64,000 bases of DNA from Marinobacter aromaticivorans (GTDB lineage Bacteria > Pseudomonadota > Gammaproteobacteria > Pseudomonadales > Oleiphilaceae), in contig NZ_NIHD01000006.1 of NCBI RefSeq assembly GCF_002806975.1, positions 62,001-126,000 of the forward strand. The letters run 5' to 3'. Both the position numbers and the translations under genes were made by a program. The notes under the pieces are model-generated. The model was not told where the DNA came from and made no database searches. It saw only the letters and a program-made list of their open reading frames with translations. The first letter of the stretch is position 1. Each line of letters starts with the position of its first letter. Positions 48,524 through 61,010 of this stretch are shown piece after piece.

Positions 48524-49195
48524 ATGCAGAAACTATTTGTGAAGCCCCTGTCGGCTTTGATGGCCTTGCCGCTGACCGCGTTGTTCACCTTGTTGGCGTT
48601 CAGCGGTTCGGTCACGGCGGCCAGTGAGGAAGACTCCGCCGCGGAGTTGGCTTCTCTTTTGAAGAGTTACGAAAGCTACCAGGCCGATTTTATCCAGATT
48701 GTAGTGAATGAAAACGGCAGCAGGGTGCAGGAAACCCGCGGTTCACTCAAGGCCAAAAGGCCGGGGCTGTTTTACTGGGAAACCCGGGAGCCCATGTCGC
48801 AGTTTATTGTCAGCAACGGGGAAAGTGTTGAGGTTTATGACCCGGATCTGGAGCAGGTAACAGTGCACAAACTGGACGACCGGGTTCAGACCACACCGGC
48901 GCTGTTGCTGAGCGGGGAAGTGGATAACCTGGAAGAAACCTATCGCGTGTCCGGTCGCGCCACCAGTGATGAAACCCGGGAGTTCATACTCGAGCCCAGA
49001 AGTGAAGACTCCCTGTTTATATCCCTGAAACTGACTTTTTACGGGAACGAACTGCAGGAGATGCGCATGGAAGATTCCCTGTCACAACTCAGTGTGCTCA
49101 GCTTTGACCACATTCGCCTGAACGAAGCCATTGAGGACAGCGCTTTCGTCCTGGAGTACCCGGAAGACGTCGACATAATCCGGGACGAAGGCTGA
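48524..49195 (+). CDS. lolA: LolA, periplasmic lipoprotein carrier
   Basis: 223 residues. Signal peptide to about residue 32 (...SGSVTA-ASEED). LolA signatures: LLKSYESYQADFIQIV, RGSLKAKRPGLFYWET and PFSQ-type MSQFIVSNGESVEVYDPDLEQV. It ferries outer-membrane lipoproteins from LolCDE to LolB. GGAG precedes the ATG. ftsK-lolA-rarA-serS is the conserved order. Confidence 0.95.
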   Translation: MQKLFVKPLSALMALPLTALFTLLAFSGSVTAASEEDSAAELASLLKSYESYQADFIQIVVNENGSRVQETRGSLKAKRPGLFYWETREPMSQFIVSNGESVEVYDPDLEQVTVHKLDDRVQTTPALLLSGEVDNLEETYRVSGRATSDETREFILEPRSEDSLFISLKLTFYGNELQEMRMEDSLSQLSVLSFDHIRLNEAIEDSAFVLEYPEDVDIIRDEG

Positions 49196-49201
49196 GCTGA
49201 A

Positions 49202-50539
49202 ATGCAGACCAGCCTGTTCACAGAGCAGGTCGGCTTTCGACCTCTGGCGGCGCGTATGCGCCCCGAAAGCCTCGACGATTATGTGGGGCAGGAGCATCTT
49301 GTCGGCCCCGGAAAACCCCTCAGGCGAGCGGTAGAGCAGGGGCAGCTGCACTCGATGATTCTCTGGGGACCGCCCGGTGTTGGCAAGACCACATTCGCCC
49401 GGTTGCTGGCGAACGTGGGCGACCTCAGTTTCGAGACGGTTTCGGCTGTTCTCAGCGGTGTAAAAGACATTCGCGCGGTGGTGGAGCGCGCCCGCAATCG
49501 CAAGCAATCCCATGGTCAGGATACGCTGCTGTTTGTGGATGAGGTGCACCGATTCAACAAGAGCCAGCAGGATGCCTTTCTTCCACACATTGAAGACGGC
49601 ACCTTTATTTTTGTAGGTGCAACCACCGAAAACCCGTCGTTCGAGCTGAACAGCGCTCTGCTCTCGCGCACCCGGGTTTACGTACTCAAAAACCTTGAGG
49701 ATGCGGATATTCTCAAGCTGTTGACCCGGGCTTTGGGTGCCGCAGATGGTTTCAATGGTGAGCTTGCAGTGGCTGACGAGGTCCTGCGCCTGATCGCGTC
49801 GGCATCGGGTGGCGATGCCAGAAGGGCACTGAATATACTGGAGATTTCTGCCGACCTGGCGGAGCCGGACGAACAGGGCAAAAACCGCGTGACGGCGTCC
49901 CATCTTGAGCAGGTGATGCAGACCAGTTTGCGCCGTTTCGACAAGGGCGGAGACGTTTTCTACGATCAGATATCGGCGCTGCACAAGTCTGTAAGAGGCT
50001 CCGACCCCGATGGCTCGCTGTACTGGCTGTGCCGGATGCTTGATGGTGGCTGCGACCCTTTGTACGTTGCCCGGCGCCTTGTGCGCATTGCCAGTGAGGA
50101 TATTGGCAATGCTGATCCTCGTGCCCTGCAGCTGAGCATGGAGGCCTGGGGTGCTCTGGAGCGCCTGGGAAGCCCTGAAGGCGAGCTGGCATTGGCACAG
50201 GCGGTGACTTATCTTGCCCTGGCCCCGAAAAGTGACGCCGTGTACAAGGCGTTTAACCAGTGCATGGCTGATATAAGAAAGGATCCGGATTACGAGGTTC
50301 CCGTGCATTTGCGCAATGCACCCACCAAGCTTTTGAAGAGCATGGGGCATGGCGACTCTTACCGTTATGCGCACCACGAGCCGGATGCTTTTGCCGCCGG
50401 GGAGTCCTACCTGCCGGAAGATATTCACCAGCGCAGATACTATGAGCCGGTAAACCGTGGCCTCGAGATCAGGCTTTTGGAAAAGCGCCAGAGGCTGGAC
50501 GCCCTCAATGAACAAAGCCCCGTAAAACGCTATACCTGA
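49202..50539 (+). CDS. rarA: RarA/MgsA, replication-associated recombination ATPase
   Basis: 445 residues. AAA+ ATPase related to eukaryotic WRNIP1. Walker A GPPGVGKT at 56-63, [18 protein letters not shown] (Walker B), [13 protein letters not shown] (sensor 1), then the helical tetramerisation domain ([22 protein letters not shown]). It acts at stalled replication forks. Six bases separate it from lolA. A 503-residue antisense frame across it is a shadow. Confidence 0.96.
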   Translation: MQTSLFTEQVGFRPLAARMRPESLDDYVGQEHLVGPGKPLRRAVEQGQLHSMILWGPPGVGKTTFARLLANVGDLSFETVSAVLSGVKDIRAVVERARNRKQSHGQDTLLFVDEVHRFNKSQQDAFLPHIEDGTFIFVGATTENPSFELNSALLSRTRVYVLKNLEDADILKLLTRALGAADGFNGELAVADEVLRLIASASGGDARRALNILEISADLAEPDEQGKNRVTASHLEQVMQTSLRRFDKGGDVFYDQISALHKSVRGSDPDGSLYWLCRMLDGGCDPLYVARRLVRIASEDIGNADPRALQLSMEAWGALERLGSPEGELALAQAVTYLALAPKSDAVYKAFNQCMADIRKDPDYEVPVHLRNAPTKLLKSMGHGDSYRYAHHEPDAFAAGESYLPEDIHQRRYYEPVNRGLEIRLLEKRQRLDALNEQSPVKRYT

Positions 50540-50596
50540 ATCCCGTGCAATGGCGCTGATGCGGGTGTCAGCGCTGGCCAGCAGCGTCACCACAGG

Positions 50597-52790
<2,194 letters not shown>

Positions 52791-53870
52791 TCAGCCTGCC
52801 TTGTTGCGTTTTGGCAGCACATCCCTGAGCTTGTCACGCATGTCGCGAATGGCTTTTTCGGTGGTTTCCCAGTCAATGCAGGCATCGGTTATCGAGACGC
52901 CGTATTGCAGGTCTGCCAGATTTTCCGGAATTGACTGGTTGCCCCAGTTGATGTTGCTTTCAATCATCAGGCTCTGAATCGAGGTGTTGCCCTCAAGGAT
53001 CTGATGGCTCACATCCTGCATCACCAGTGGCTGAATGGCAGGGTCCTTGCTGGAATTGGCGTGGCTGCAATCTACCATAATGGATTTGCGCAGGCCGGCT
53101 TTTTCGAGTGCCTGTTCACAGAGGGTCACGCTGACCGAATCGTAGTTTGGCTTGCCGCCACCGCCGCGTAGCACCACATGCCCGTACTGGTTGCCTTTGG
53201 TACGGATAATTGCCACCTGGCCCTGTTGATCTATTCCCAGGAAGCTATGGGGGTAGGACACGGATTTCATCGCATTCACCGCCACATCCAGACTGCCATC
53301 CGTGCCGTTTTTGAAACCGATCGCCATGGAGAGGCCACTACTCATCTCGCGGTGAGTCTGGGATTCCGTAGTGCGGGCACCGATGGCTGACCAAGAGATG
53401 GAGTCTTGCAGATACTGGGGTGAAATCGGATCCAGGGCCTCGGTTGCAACCGGCAGCCCGATCTCATTGATGTCGAGCAGCAGGCGGCGGCCCAGATGCA
53501 GACCATACTCAATATCAAAGGTGTCGTTCAGGTGCGGATCGTTGATCAGGCCTTTCCAGCCCACGGTTGTCCGTGGCTTTTCAAAATACACGCGCATGAC
53601 AATCAGCAGGGTGTCACTGACTTCATCCGCCAGTTTCTTAAGGCGGGCGGCGTAATCCCGTGCTGCTTCAACATCGTGAATTGAGCAGGGGCCTACCACC
53701 AGAAACAGGCGATGGTCTTTGCCGTCAATAATGTCGTAAATTGCCTGGCGGCCAGTGGTAACGGTTTGAGCAGCCTTGCCTGTAAGCGGCATATCCTGTT
53801 TGAGCTTTTCAGGGGTAATCAGTGTTTCCTGGCTCGCCACATTCAGATCTTCAAGTTTATTGCCGGACAT
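52791..53870 (-). CDS. 3-deoxy-7-phosphoheptulonate synthase, class I (AroF/G/H type)
   Basis: 359 residues from ATG 53870 with AGGGAA about 10 bases upstream; a TTG at 53903 is possible. First step of the shikimate pathway, from phosphoenolpyruvate and erythrose 4-phosphate. Visible: LVVGPCSIHDVEAA, YFEKPRTTVGWKGLINDP, GARTTESQTHREM, RGGGGKPNYD, VDCSHANSSKDP. These give the metal and phosphate ligands of type I-alpha enzymes. Which amino acid inhibits it cannot be read safely. The stop shares a TGATCA palindrome with the cobA stop, tail to tail. Confidence 0.95.
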   Translation of the reverse strand: MSGNKLEDLNVASQETLITPEKLKQDMPLTGKAAQTVTTGRQAIYDIIDGKDHRLFLVVGPCSIHDVEAARDYAARLKKLADEVSDTLLIVMRVYFEKPRTTVGWKGLINDPHLNDTFDIEYGLHLGRRLLLDINEIGLPVATEALDPISPQYLQDSISWSAIGARTTESQTHREMSSGLSMAIGFKNGTDGSLDVAVNAMKSVSYPHSFLGIDQQGQVAIIRTKGNQYGHVVLRGGGGKPNYDSVSVTLCEQALEKAGLRKSIMVDCSHANSSKDPAIQPLVMQDVSHQILEGNTSIQSLMIESNINWGNQSIPENLADLQYGVSITDACIDWETTEKAIRDMRDKLRDVLPKRNKAG

Positions 53871-53922
53871 TGTGTGCTGGTTCCCTGATTCCAATCGTTT
53901 CAATAAGAGGCGCCGGACCCGG

Positions 53923-53953
53923 TTGTGGCCAACCCCGGCGAGTTGGTTATACT
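53923..53953 (+). promoter_or_regulatory. Candidate promoter of the DUF1631-like gene
   Basis: TTGTGG (53923-53928) and TATACT (53948-53953) at 19-base spacing, with CCAAC...GTTGG (53929-53946) as a dyad in the spacer. Lies 47 bases before the ATG at 54001. Confidence 0.4.
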
Positions 53954-54000
53954 GCGTTATTTACTGGGCCTTTTCAACGCTTCTTGAGCACGGGGAATGG

Positions 54001-55824
54001 ATGTCACAACACAGGCCGAAGTCGCATCAGAAGGCCTCGCGGAAAGCGGCTGCCGAAAAAATTGATAACGTACTTACCGGTATACGCGTTCCCGATCTTC
54101 CGTACCCCGCCGCCAGATTGGCGCCGGAAGCTGTCAGCGACTGGAAGCCCCTGCTTTATTCCTGCTGGACAGAACAGCGGGACGAGCGGGTAACCCACGT
54201 TCTCCGGTCCGTACACCTGGACTGGTCGGTACGGCAGGTCAATGCGGCCTACATAGCCGATCGCATTATGGATGTGTATCTGAAAACCAGCGGTTTGCAT
54301 ACCACACTGGCACGCCGTATTGCCCGGTTGAGGTTTTACCTGGCCTGGAGAATGGATGTTGATGGCCATCGGGCATTCAGTGAAACCTTGCTGGGCTGGC
54401 TCGACAGCTTTCAGGAATGGCGGGGTTGGAGTGATTCCGGGGGCCGCTCCGCGAAAGCTCTGCTTGACCAGCTGGATGCGGTGGTGGTTGCTGTTTCGGC
54501 CAGCTTCGCCTCGGGCACCACCGAGGCAGTGGATACCTTTTGTACGCAGTGGCAACAGGAAGCTGCCAGGCGCAATGCGCAAACCGGAAAACTCCGCCAA
54601 CGTTTGCTGGAAACCGAACAGGGGGCTGCACGCCAGAGGCGTGCAGATCAAACCGCCCGGGCTCTGGTTGGCCGCGCTCTTCAGGGGAGAAAATTACCGC
54701 AGCCGGTTATCCGGTTTATTTTTGATTACTGGCAAGGCCTTCTGAAGCAGGCGGTATGGGATTCCGGTGTGAACGGTGAAACCTGTCGCCACGGCAACAA
54801 GCTTCTGGAATGGCTGGTATGGATAGGGGATCCGTCACTGTCCGACGAAAACAGAAATCGGCTGTACCATGTGGGCGAGCAGCTTGGTGACCGGATTATG
54901 GATGTCTGGAACCGTGTTTTTGACCAGCCTCTTTCCGGCAGTGCACTTGCCGGTATTGAAACAGTTATGGTGTCACGATTGCGTGGAGAGGCGCCTGAAC
55001 TGGTGGATGCCTTGCCCGGCACAGAAACCTTTCCCTGGTCCCCTGAATGGCTGGGCTTTGAACCACCAGCCCCTGACCAGTTCAAGCCTTATGAAGGGCG
55101 CTGGTTTGTTGAAGGTGCGGGGCAGGACGAACAGCGCCGTTATTTTTTTACCCTGCTTGAAGAATCCGCTGAAATTCTCTGGACAAACGGTGCCGGCGTG
55201 AAACTCGGTTTGCAGCCATGGCGTGCTTTCAGCATGGCACAGGAATCCGGGATTATGCGACCGTTGCCCGCCCAGACACCCTTTGGCGAGGTGTTTGAGG
55301 AAACCGTTGAAGTGCTCTCAGCGGCATGGGAAAAGCAGCGGCTGGAACGCCAGAAGGCGGCGGAAGCGGCTAAAGCCCGGGCAGAGTGGCTGCGAAAGGA
55401 AAAGGAGGCTGCCGAGCGCAGGCGCCAGGAACAGGAGGCTGCCCGGCGGGCCGCCATCGAACTCCAGCGGCAGGAAGCAGAAAATCAGCGACTGGCCGAT
55501 GAAAAAGCTGAACAGGAGCGTTTGTATAATGAAAAAATGCGGCTGGCACAACAACAGGTAGAGAGGATCAACCTTGGTGGCTGGATTGCCGTGGAAGCCG
55601 AATCACCGGAAAGCGAACCTGCCCGGTTGAAACTGGCGGTTCGTACCAACGCTTCCCGGAAGCTCATATTTGTTGATCGTCTCGGGCTTAATCGCCGCGA
55701 GTTTCCGGAGGACGAACTGGTGCTTGGCCTCGTTGAGGGGCGGATTCGTATCCTGGGTGGCGCCACGGAGTTTGATGAGACCCTGAGCCGGGTCGTTGGC
55801 CGGATTCGAATCGGGCGCAACTGA
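54001..55824 (+). CDS. Large DUF1631-like protein
   Basis: 607 residues from ATG 54001 with GGGGAA upstream; the frame is open to 53776 but that part lies antisense to the DAHP synthase. Mostly helical, cytosolic, no signal peptide. A basic N-terminus (HRPKSHQKASRKAAAEK), a long helical body (about 60-470), a charged coiled coil (about 440-520, AAKARAEWLRKEKEAAERRR...), and a beta-rich end (LGGWIAVEAE... LKLAVRTNASRKLIFVDRLGLNRREF), which resembles the C-terminal part of DUF1631 proteins. The PilZ gene next door suggests cyclic-di-GMP linkage. Family assignment is moderate; function unknown. Confidence 0.55.
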   Translation: MSQHRPKSHQKASRKAAAEKIDNVLTGIRVPDLPYPAARLAPEAVSDWKPLLYSCWTEQRDERVTHVLRSVHLDWSVRQVNAAYIADRIMDVYLKTSGLHTTLARRIARLRFYLAWRMDVDGHRAFSETLLGWLDSFQEWRGWSDSGGRSAKALLDQLDAVVVAVSASFASGTTEAVDTFCTQWQQEAARRNAQTGKLRQRLLETEQGAARQRRADQTARALVGRALQGRKLPQPVIRFIFDYWQGLLKQAVWDSGVNGETCRHGNKLLEWLVWIGDPSLSDENRNRLYHVGEQLGDRIMDVWNRVFDQPLSGSALAGIETVMVSRLRGEAPELVDALPGTETFPWSPEWLGFEPPAPDQFKPYEGRWFVEGAGQDEQRRYFFTLLEESAEILWTNGAGVKLGLQPWRAFSMAQESGIMRPLPAQTPFGEVFEETVEVLSAAWEKQRLERQKAAEAAKARAEWLRKEKEAAERRRQEQEAARRAAIELQRQEAENQRLADEKAEQERLYNEKMRLAQQQVERINLGGWIAVEAESPESEPARLKLAVRTNASRKLIFVDRLGLNRREFPEDELVLGLVEGRIRILGGATEFDETLSRVVGRIRIGRN

Positions 55825-55851
55825 CAATAAAATCAAACGAAGCCGGGGATT

Positions 55852-56268
55852 GTGATGAAAGATACTGACTACACGTTTGGAACACAGCAAGAATCGGCTG
55901 CGGCGCTGGAGAAGCGCAGGCAATACCGGCTAACGGCGCGGGCCCGAATCACCTTGGAGCTTGAGGCAAATGACCCCGGCTTTGCACAACAGCCAGGCTC
56001 ATCCGGGCGTGAGTTAGTGTGTGGCATTCGGGATATATCCGCCAGTGGGTTGTGCGTCATATCAGAAGAATGTTTGCCTGAAGGGGCTTTGTTTCCGGCA
56101 TCCGTTTCACTCGGGAGCCATCTGGAACCCTTTTTGCTGACCGTGGAAATTGTGTGGTGCCAGCAGAATGAGGCGGGTTATCTGGTTGGTGTGAGAATTA
56201 TTGAATCCGATCAGACCGCTTATGTGGAGTGGACGGAAGCCGTTGCGAGTGCCCTGGACGCATCATAA
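55852..56268 (+). CDS. PilZ domain protein with c-di-GMP-binding motifs
   Basis: 138 residues from GTG 55852 (or ATG 55855, one codon later). The PilZ signature is complete: R22-R-Q-Y-R26 (RxxxR) and DISASG at 61-66 (DxSxxG), followed by beta strands ending at about 130. It should bind cyclic-di-GMP, unlike the founding PilZ at 19781. It lies 27 bases after the DUF1631-like gene, probably one operon, suggesting a receptor-effector pair. The output is unknown. Confidence 0.85.
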   Translation: MMKDTDYTFGTQQESAAALEKRRQYRLTARARITLELEANDPGFAQQPGSSGRELVCGIRDISASGLCVISEECLPEGALFPASVSLGSHLEPFLLTVEIVWCQQNEAGYLVGVRIIESDQTAYVEWTEAVASALDAS

Positions 56269-56344
56269 AAGGAAGCGTCATAAAACTGCAGCGCCGCCCC
56301 AAGAGCTGGCGTTGCCGGGACGACTGGAAAGCAGCAGGACAGCA

Positions 56345-56376
56345 GAAAGCCGGCATAATGCATAATGCCGGCTTTC
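56345..56376. terminator. Bidirectional hairpin between the PilZ gene and fabI
   Basis: GAAAGCCGGCAT (56345-56356) pairs perfectly with ATGCCGGCTTTC (56365-56376) around AATGCATA. Short T/A runs flank the GC stem on both strands, so it can end both convergent transcripts. Confidence 0.75.
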
Positions 56377-56386
56377 CCTGCAAGGC

Positions 56387-57187
56387 TTAATCTTCAGGTG
56401 CTTCCTCTTCCAGTTCACCCATGCCGGTAATGTTGAAACCGCCATCCACGTACATGATTTCGCCGGTAATGCCGCTGGCCATATCGGACGTGAGAAATGC
56501 AGCAGCATTGCCTACTTCATCGATGGTTACGTTGCGACGCAGCGGGGCGCGCCTGGCGTTTTCCGCCAGCATCTTGCGGAAGCTCTTGATGCCGGAGGCG
56601 GCAAGTGTACGGATCGGCCCTGCAGAAATACCGTTCACCCGGATTCCGTCGCGGCCCAGGCTTGCGGCCATGTAGCGTACGTTTGCTTCCAGTGAGGCCT
56701 TTGCGAGGCCCATTACGTTGTAGTTTTGCAGAACCTTCTCGGCGCCAAGGTAGGTCAGGGTGAGCAGGGAGCTGCCTTCGTGCAGCATGGAGCGTGCACC
56801 CTTGGCCAGCGCGACAAAGCTGTAGGAGCTGATGTCGTGGGCGATTCTGAAGCCTTCACGGGTAGTGACATCAACATAGTTACCGTCCAGCTCATGGCCG
56901 GGTGCAAAGCCAACAGCGTGAACGATGATGTCGATGTTGTCCCAGTGCTTGTTCAACTCTTTGAATACGTTCTCGATTTCTTCATCGCTGCCAACATCGC
57001 ACGGGAAAATAAGGTTGCTGCCCCAGCCTTCGGCAAATTTCTCTACCCGAGGCTTCAGCTTTTCGTTCTGATAGGTAAAGGCGAGTTCTGCGCCTTCGCG
57101 GGCAAAGGCGTCGGCAATGCCGTATGCAATAGACAATTTGCTGGCTACGCCAACAATCAGCGCTTTTTTGCCACTGAGTATACCCAT
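56387..57187 (-). CDS. fabI: FabI, enoyl-ACP reductase (NADH)
   Basis: 266 residues. Last reduction in each round of fatty-acid elongation and the triclosan target. Short-chain dehydrogenase with [16 protein letters not shown] and the catalytic Y146, Y156 and K163 at the same numbers as E. coli FabI. AGGGAG precedes the ATG, and a GATAAT lies about 35 bases upstream, so it can be transcribed on its own though it follows yejF on the same strand. In Pseudomonas aeruginosa fabI is also beside this ABC transporter. Confidence 0.97.
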   Translation of the reverse strand: MGILSGKKALIVGVASKLSIAYGIADAFAREGAELAFTYQNEKLKPRVEKFAEGWGSNLIFPCDVGSDEEIENVFKELNKHWDNIDIIVHAVGFAPGHELDGNYVDVTTREGFRIAHDISSYSFVALAKGARSMLHEGSSLLTLTYLGAEKVLQNYNVMGLAKASLEANVRYMAASLGRDGIRVNGISAGPIRTLAASGIKSFRKMLAENARRAPLRRNVTIDEVGNAAAFLTSDMASGITGEIMYVDGGFNITGMGELEEEAPED

Positions 57188-57253
57188 GGGTCGTTCTCCC
57201 TGTGTTCCTGATTTTGGTGCATTATCCCCGAAGTGTCCCTGCAGGGGTAACGC

Positions 57254-58870
57254 TCAAATAGTCGTAGTAATTCCGGCATCTTTCTGTTGATAGAAAAACG
57301 CCGCCTGAAGCAACTCCTGTGTGTATTGTTTCGCAGGCGCCCGGAAGATTTCACCGGCTTCACCGTATTCCACGATCGCGCCGCGTCTAAGCACAAGCAG
57401 CCGGTGACTGAGCGCACGGACAACAGCCAGATCATGGCTGATAAAGATATAGCTTAGACCATAGCGCGCCTGAATATCCCTGAGCAGATCGATCACCTGC
57501 TTCTGCACCGTACGATCCAGAGCCGAAGTGGGCTCATCCAGAATTATAAGGTCCGGCTGCAGAACCAGCGCCCGCGCGATGGCAATGCGCTGCCGCTGGC
57601 CGCCGGAAAATTCATGGGGATAACGGTGCCTGGCATCCGGATCGAGCCCAACATCCCGGAGCGCACCAATCACTTTGGTGTCGTGGGTTTCGCGGTTATC
57701 AGGGTCATGTATCTCAAGGCCCTCCCGGACAATTTCGGCAATGGACATGCGCGGGCTCAGGCTGCCAAAAGGGTCCTGGAAAACAATCTGTATCCGCCTG
57801 CGCCAGGGCCTGAAGTCACGCTGATCCAACCCGGACAGCTCCTGGCCATCGATCTGTATGCTGCCGGTGCCGGTCGTAAGCTTGAGAAGCGCGTGGCCGA
57901 TGGTGGTTTTTCCGCTACCGCTTTCCCCCACGATACCGAGCGTCTGGCCGCGATCCAGACTGAAGCTGACCTGCTTCACCGCATGAAAATGCTCTTTTAC
58001 CTTGCCGAACAGCCCTTTGCGGGTGGGGAAACGGACATCAAGATTGTTGACGTTCAGCAATGGTTTACCGCTTTCGGGACCCGGCACCGGGGCCGCCGGA
58101 GGTTCGGCGCTCAGCAGTTTGCGGGTGTACGGATGGCTGGGGGATGCAAACAGGGCGTCGGTTTTGTCCTGTTCAACCAGTTTGCCACGCTCCATGACCG
58201 CAACCCGGCTGGCGTAGCGGCGTACAATGGTGAGGTCGTGGGTAATCAGTAAAATGGCCATGCCCAGCTTTTGCTGCAATTCCTGCAGCAGTTCCAGAAC
58301 CTGTTTCTGGACGGTTACATCCAGTGCCGTGGTTGGCTCGTCGGCGATTAACAGGTCCGGTTCGTTTGCCAGGGCCATGGCAATCATCACCCGCTGCTTC
58401 TGGCCACCGGAGAGTTGATGCGGGTAGGCGCCAAGCCGGCTTTCCGGGTTTTCAATGCCCACCAGTTTTAGCAGCTCCAGGCAGCGCTTGCGGGCCTGGG
58501 GGCCGCGCATGCCCTTGTGCAGCTCCAGGGTTTCACTGATCTGCTTTTCCACAGTGTGCAGCGGGTTCAGGGACGTCATGGGTTCCTGGAAGATCATGCT
58601 GATCTCCTGGCCGCGAACCTGCCGCAGCCGTTTCTCCGGTGCCTGCAGCAGGTTTTCACCGCGATAGTGAATCTCGCCACTGGGGTAACTGGCCTGGCGC
58701 TCATCCAGCAGGCGCAAGATGGCCAGAGCAGTGACGGATTTGCCGGAACCACTCTCACCAACCAGTGCCAGTGTCTCACCCTCCTGCAGGCTCAGGGAAA
58801 GTGAGTCCACAGCGTTGGGGCCCTGATTAAAGCGGATGGAGAGATCGGTTATCTGCAGCAACTCACTCAT
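57254..58870 (-). CDS. yejF: YejF, peptide ABC transporter ATP-binding protein (two domains)
   Basis: 538 residues with two full ATPase domains in one chain: Walker A at 38-45 and 315-322 (GESGSGKS/T), signatures LSGGQKQR (153-160) and FSGGQRQR (about 427), Walker B LLIADEPT and IILDEPT. Powers import of oligopeptides and microcin C-like peptidyl nucleotides in the Yej/Npp family. It follows yejE by 12 bases. Confidence 0.94.
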   Translation of the reverse strand: MSELLQITDLSIRFNQGPNAVDSLSLSLQEGETLALVGESGSGKSVTALAILRLLDERQASYPSGEIHYRGENLLQAPEKRLRQVRGQEISMIFQEPMTSLNPLHTVEKQISETLELHKGMRGPQARKRCLELLKLVGIENPESRLGAYPHQLSGGQKQRVMIAMALANEPDLLIADEPTTALDVTVQKQVLELLQELQQKLGMAILLITHDLTIVRRYASRVAVMERGKLVEQDKTDALFASPSHPYTRKLLSAEPPAAPVPGPESGKPLLNVNNLDVRFPTRKGLFGKVKEHFHAVKQVSFSLDRGQTLGIVGESGSGKTTIGHALLKLTTGTGSIQIDGQELSGLDQRDFRPWRRRIQIVFQDPFGSLSPRMSIAEIVREGLEIHDPDNRETHDTKVIGALRDVGLDPDARHRYPHEFSGGQRQRIAIARALVLQPDLIILDEPTSALDRTVQKQVIDLLRDIQARYGLSYIFISHDLAVVRALSHRLLVLRRGAIVEYGEAGEIFRAPAKQYTQELLQAAFFYQQKDAGITTTI

Positions 58871-58882
58871 ATCGGCTCGTTC

Positions 58883-59908
58883 TCATCCGCTCTTTCGTGG
58901 GTCGAAGGCGTCCCGCACGGCTTCGCCTGTAAACACCAGCAGGGTCAGCATCAGTGACAGGGAAACAAATGCCGAGATACCCAGCCAGGGGGCGTGCAGG
59001 TTCGCCTTGCCCTGGGCGATCAGCTCGCCCAGGGAGGGTGAACCTGAGGGCAGGCCGAAACCAAGGAAATCCAGCGAGGTAAGTCCGGTGATTGCGCCTG
59101 TAAGGATAAAGGGCAGAAACGTAAGTGTGGCTACCATGGCATTGGGCAGAATATGACGGAACATGATTTTCCGGTTATCCAGCCCCAGCGCCCTGGCGGC
59201 CTTTACGTATTCGAAATTGCGCGCCCGCAGGAACTCTGCGCGCACCACGTCCACCAGCCCCATCCAGCTGAACAGCAACATGATGCCCAGAAGCCACCAG
59301 AAGTTCGGTTGTACGATGCCGGAGAGAATAATCAGGAGATATAGAACCGGCAATCCTGACCAGATTTCGATAAACCGCTGCCCGATAAGATCAATCTTGC
59401 CACCATAGAAACCCTGTATGGCACCGACTGCAACGCCAACAATGCAACTGGCAATGGTGAGGGTTAGCCCGAACAGCACCGAAATACGGAAACCGTAAAT
59501 CACGCGTGCGGCGACATCCCGGCCCTGGTCGTCGGTACCGAGCCAGTTTTCCGAACTGGGCGGTGCAGGCGAGGGCACATCCAGATCATAGTTGATGGTG
59601 TCGTAACTGAAACGGATAGGCGGCCAGAGCATCCAGCCGTTGGCGCGGATTTCGTCCGCTATGAAGGGATCCCGGTAATCCGCTTCGGTAGGCAGAAAGC
59701 CGCCGAAGGTTTCTTCAGGCACGCTCTGAACTACCGGGAAATACAGGGTGTCCTGATAGGAAATAACAAGCGGTTTGTCGTTGGCGATCAGTTCCGCCAC
59801 AAGGGTCAGGCCGAAAATCACCAGGAACACCCATAACGACCAATAACCCCGGCGATTATTGCGAAAATTCCGCAGGCGGCGTTGCTGAATCGGGGTAAGC
59901 GCCTTCAC
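58883..59908 (-). CDS. yejE: YejE, peptide ABC transporter permease
   Basis: 341 residues from GTG 59908, chosen because GGGAGG lies 9-12 bases upstream inside the yejB end and the length then equals E. coli YejE (341); a TTG at 59932 would overlap yejB. N-terminal helix after FRNNRRGYWSLWVF, a periplasmic loop with FGGFLP and NWLGTDDQGRD, then five helices and the cytoplasmic EAA loop (RARNFEYVKAARALGLDNRKIMFRHILPN). Pairs with YejB. The start is one base after the yejB TAA. Confidence 0.92.
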   Translation of the reverse strand: MKALTPIQQRRLRNFRNNRRGYWSLWVFLVIFGLTLVAELIANDKPLVISYQDTLYFPVVQSVPEETFGGFLPTEADYRDPFIADEIRANGWMLWPPIRFSYDTINYDLDVPSPAPPSSENWLGTDDQGRDVAARVIYGFRISVLFGLTLTIASCIVGVAVGAIQGFYGGKIDLIGQRFIEIWSGLPVLYLLIILSGIVQPNFWWLLGIMLLFSWMGLVDVVRAEFLRARNFEYVKAARALGLDNRKIMFRHILPNAMVATLTFLPFILTGAITGLTSLDFLGFGLPSGSPSLGELIAQGKANLHAPWLGISAFVSLSLMLTLLVFTGEAVRDAFDPRKSG

Positions 59909-59909
59909 C

Positions 59910-60995
59910 TTACGCACCCTCCCGGCTTTCAAAGTCGATACGCGGATCCACCAGCACGTAGGTGATGTCGGAAATCAGCTTCAGAACTAGCCCCATCAGG
60001 GTAAAAATGAACAGTGTGCCGAAAATAACGGGGTAATCCCGGTTCAGCGCCGCTTCAAAACCCAGCAGCCCGAGGCCATCCAGTGAGAAAATTACCTCGA
60101 TAAGCAGAGACCCCGTAAAGAACAGGGAAACCAGAACCCCGGGCAGGCTGGCAATCACAATCAGCATGGCATTGCGGAATACATGGCCATAGAGAACCTG
60201 CTTTTCGTCCAGCCCTTTGGCGCGGGCGGTCACCACGTAGTGTTTGCCGATCTCATCCAGGAAGGAATTCTTGGTAAGCAGGGTAAGCGTGGCAAAGCCC
60301 CCGATCACGTTAGCGGTCACCGGCAGTGCCAGGTGCCAGAAATAGTCTGCGATTTTCTGATACCAGTTGAGCTGATCGAAATTGGAGGAGGTGAGCCCAC
60401 GCAGCGGAAACCAGTCGAAGTAGCTGCCCCCGGCGAACAGAACAATCAGCAGAATAGCAAACAGAAAGCCCGGAATGGCGTAGCCGACCACAATGGCGGA
60501 ACTGCTCCAGACGTCAAAACGGGAGCCGTCGGAAACCGCTTTGCGAATACCCAGAGGAATGGAGATCAGGTAGATAATCAGCGTAGACCAGAGCCCGAGG
60601 GAGATGGAGACGGGCATTTTGTCCAGAATCAGGTCGGTAACACTCTTCTCCCGGAAGAAAGAATCGCCGAAGTTGAACGTGGCGTAGTCTTTAAGCATTT
60701 TGAAAAAACGCTCGTGTGCCGGTTTATCAAAGCCATACATCACTTCAATTTCACGGAGCATTTCGTCGGGAATGCCCCGGGAACCGCGCCGGTCGCCGGA
60801 GGCGGCGGACACTTCTGCCCCTGTGTCACCGCCAGATGCGCGAGCCAGGGCGCTGCTGCCGTGGCCTTCCATTTCCGCAATCAGTTGCTCAACCGGCCCG
60901 CCCGGGGCGGCCTGAACGATCACGAAGTTGAGCAGCATGATGCCGATCAGTGTGGGGATAATCAGCGCCAGGCGCCGGAGTATGTAAATGCCCAT
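59910..60995 (-). CDS. yejB: YejB, peptide ABC transporter permease
   Basis: 361 residues. First helix [22 protein letters not shown], a periplasmic region with a Ser/Gly/Ala-rich stretch (about 45-75) before [15 protein letters not shown], then further helices and the EAA-like loop [21 protein letters not shown]. Family layout of OppB-like permeases. 15 bases separate it from the upstream binding-protein gene. Confidence 0.93.
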   Translation of the reverse strand: MGIYILRRLALIIPTLIGIMLLNFVIVQAAPGGPVEQLIAEMEGHGSSALARASGGDTGAEVSAASGDRRGSRGIPDEMLREIEVMYGFDKPAHERFFKMLKDYATFNFGDSFFREKSVTDLILDKMPVSISLGLWSTLIIYLISIPLGIRKAVSDGSRFDVWSSSAIVVGYAIPGFLFAILLIVLFAGGSYFDWFPLRGLTSSNFDQLNWYQKIADYFWHLALPVTANVIGGFATLTLLTKNSFLDEIGKHYVVTARAKGLDEKQVLYGHVFRNAMLIVIASLPGVLVSLFFTGSLLIEVIFSLDGLGLLGFEAALNRDYPVIFGTLFIFTLMGLVLKLISDITYVLVDPRIDFESREGA

Positions 60996-61010
60996 TTAGC
61001 GGCTGTTTCC

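Noticed and set aside
49082..50593. 503-codon open frame on the minus strand
   Set aside because: Shadow of rarA; composition rich in His/Gln/Arg typical of antisense frames, no motif.
53776..54000. N-terminal extension of the DUF1631-like frame
   Set aside because: Lies antisense to the start of the DAHP synthase gene; the ATG at 54001 has a ribosome-binding site and a promoter upstream.
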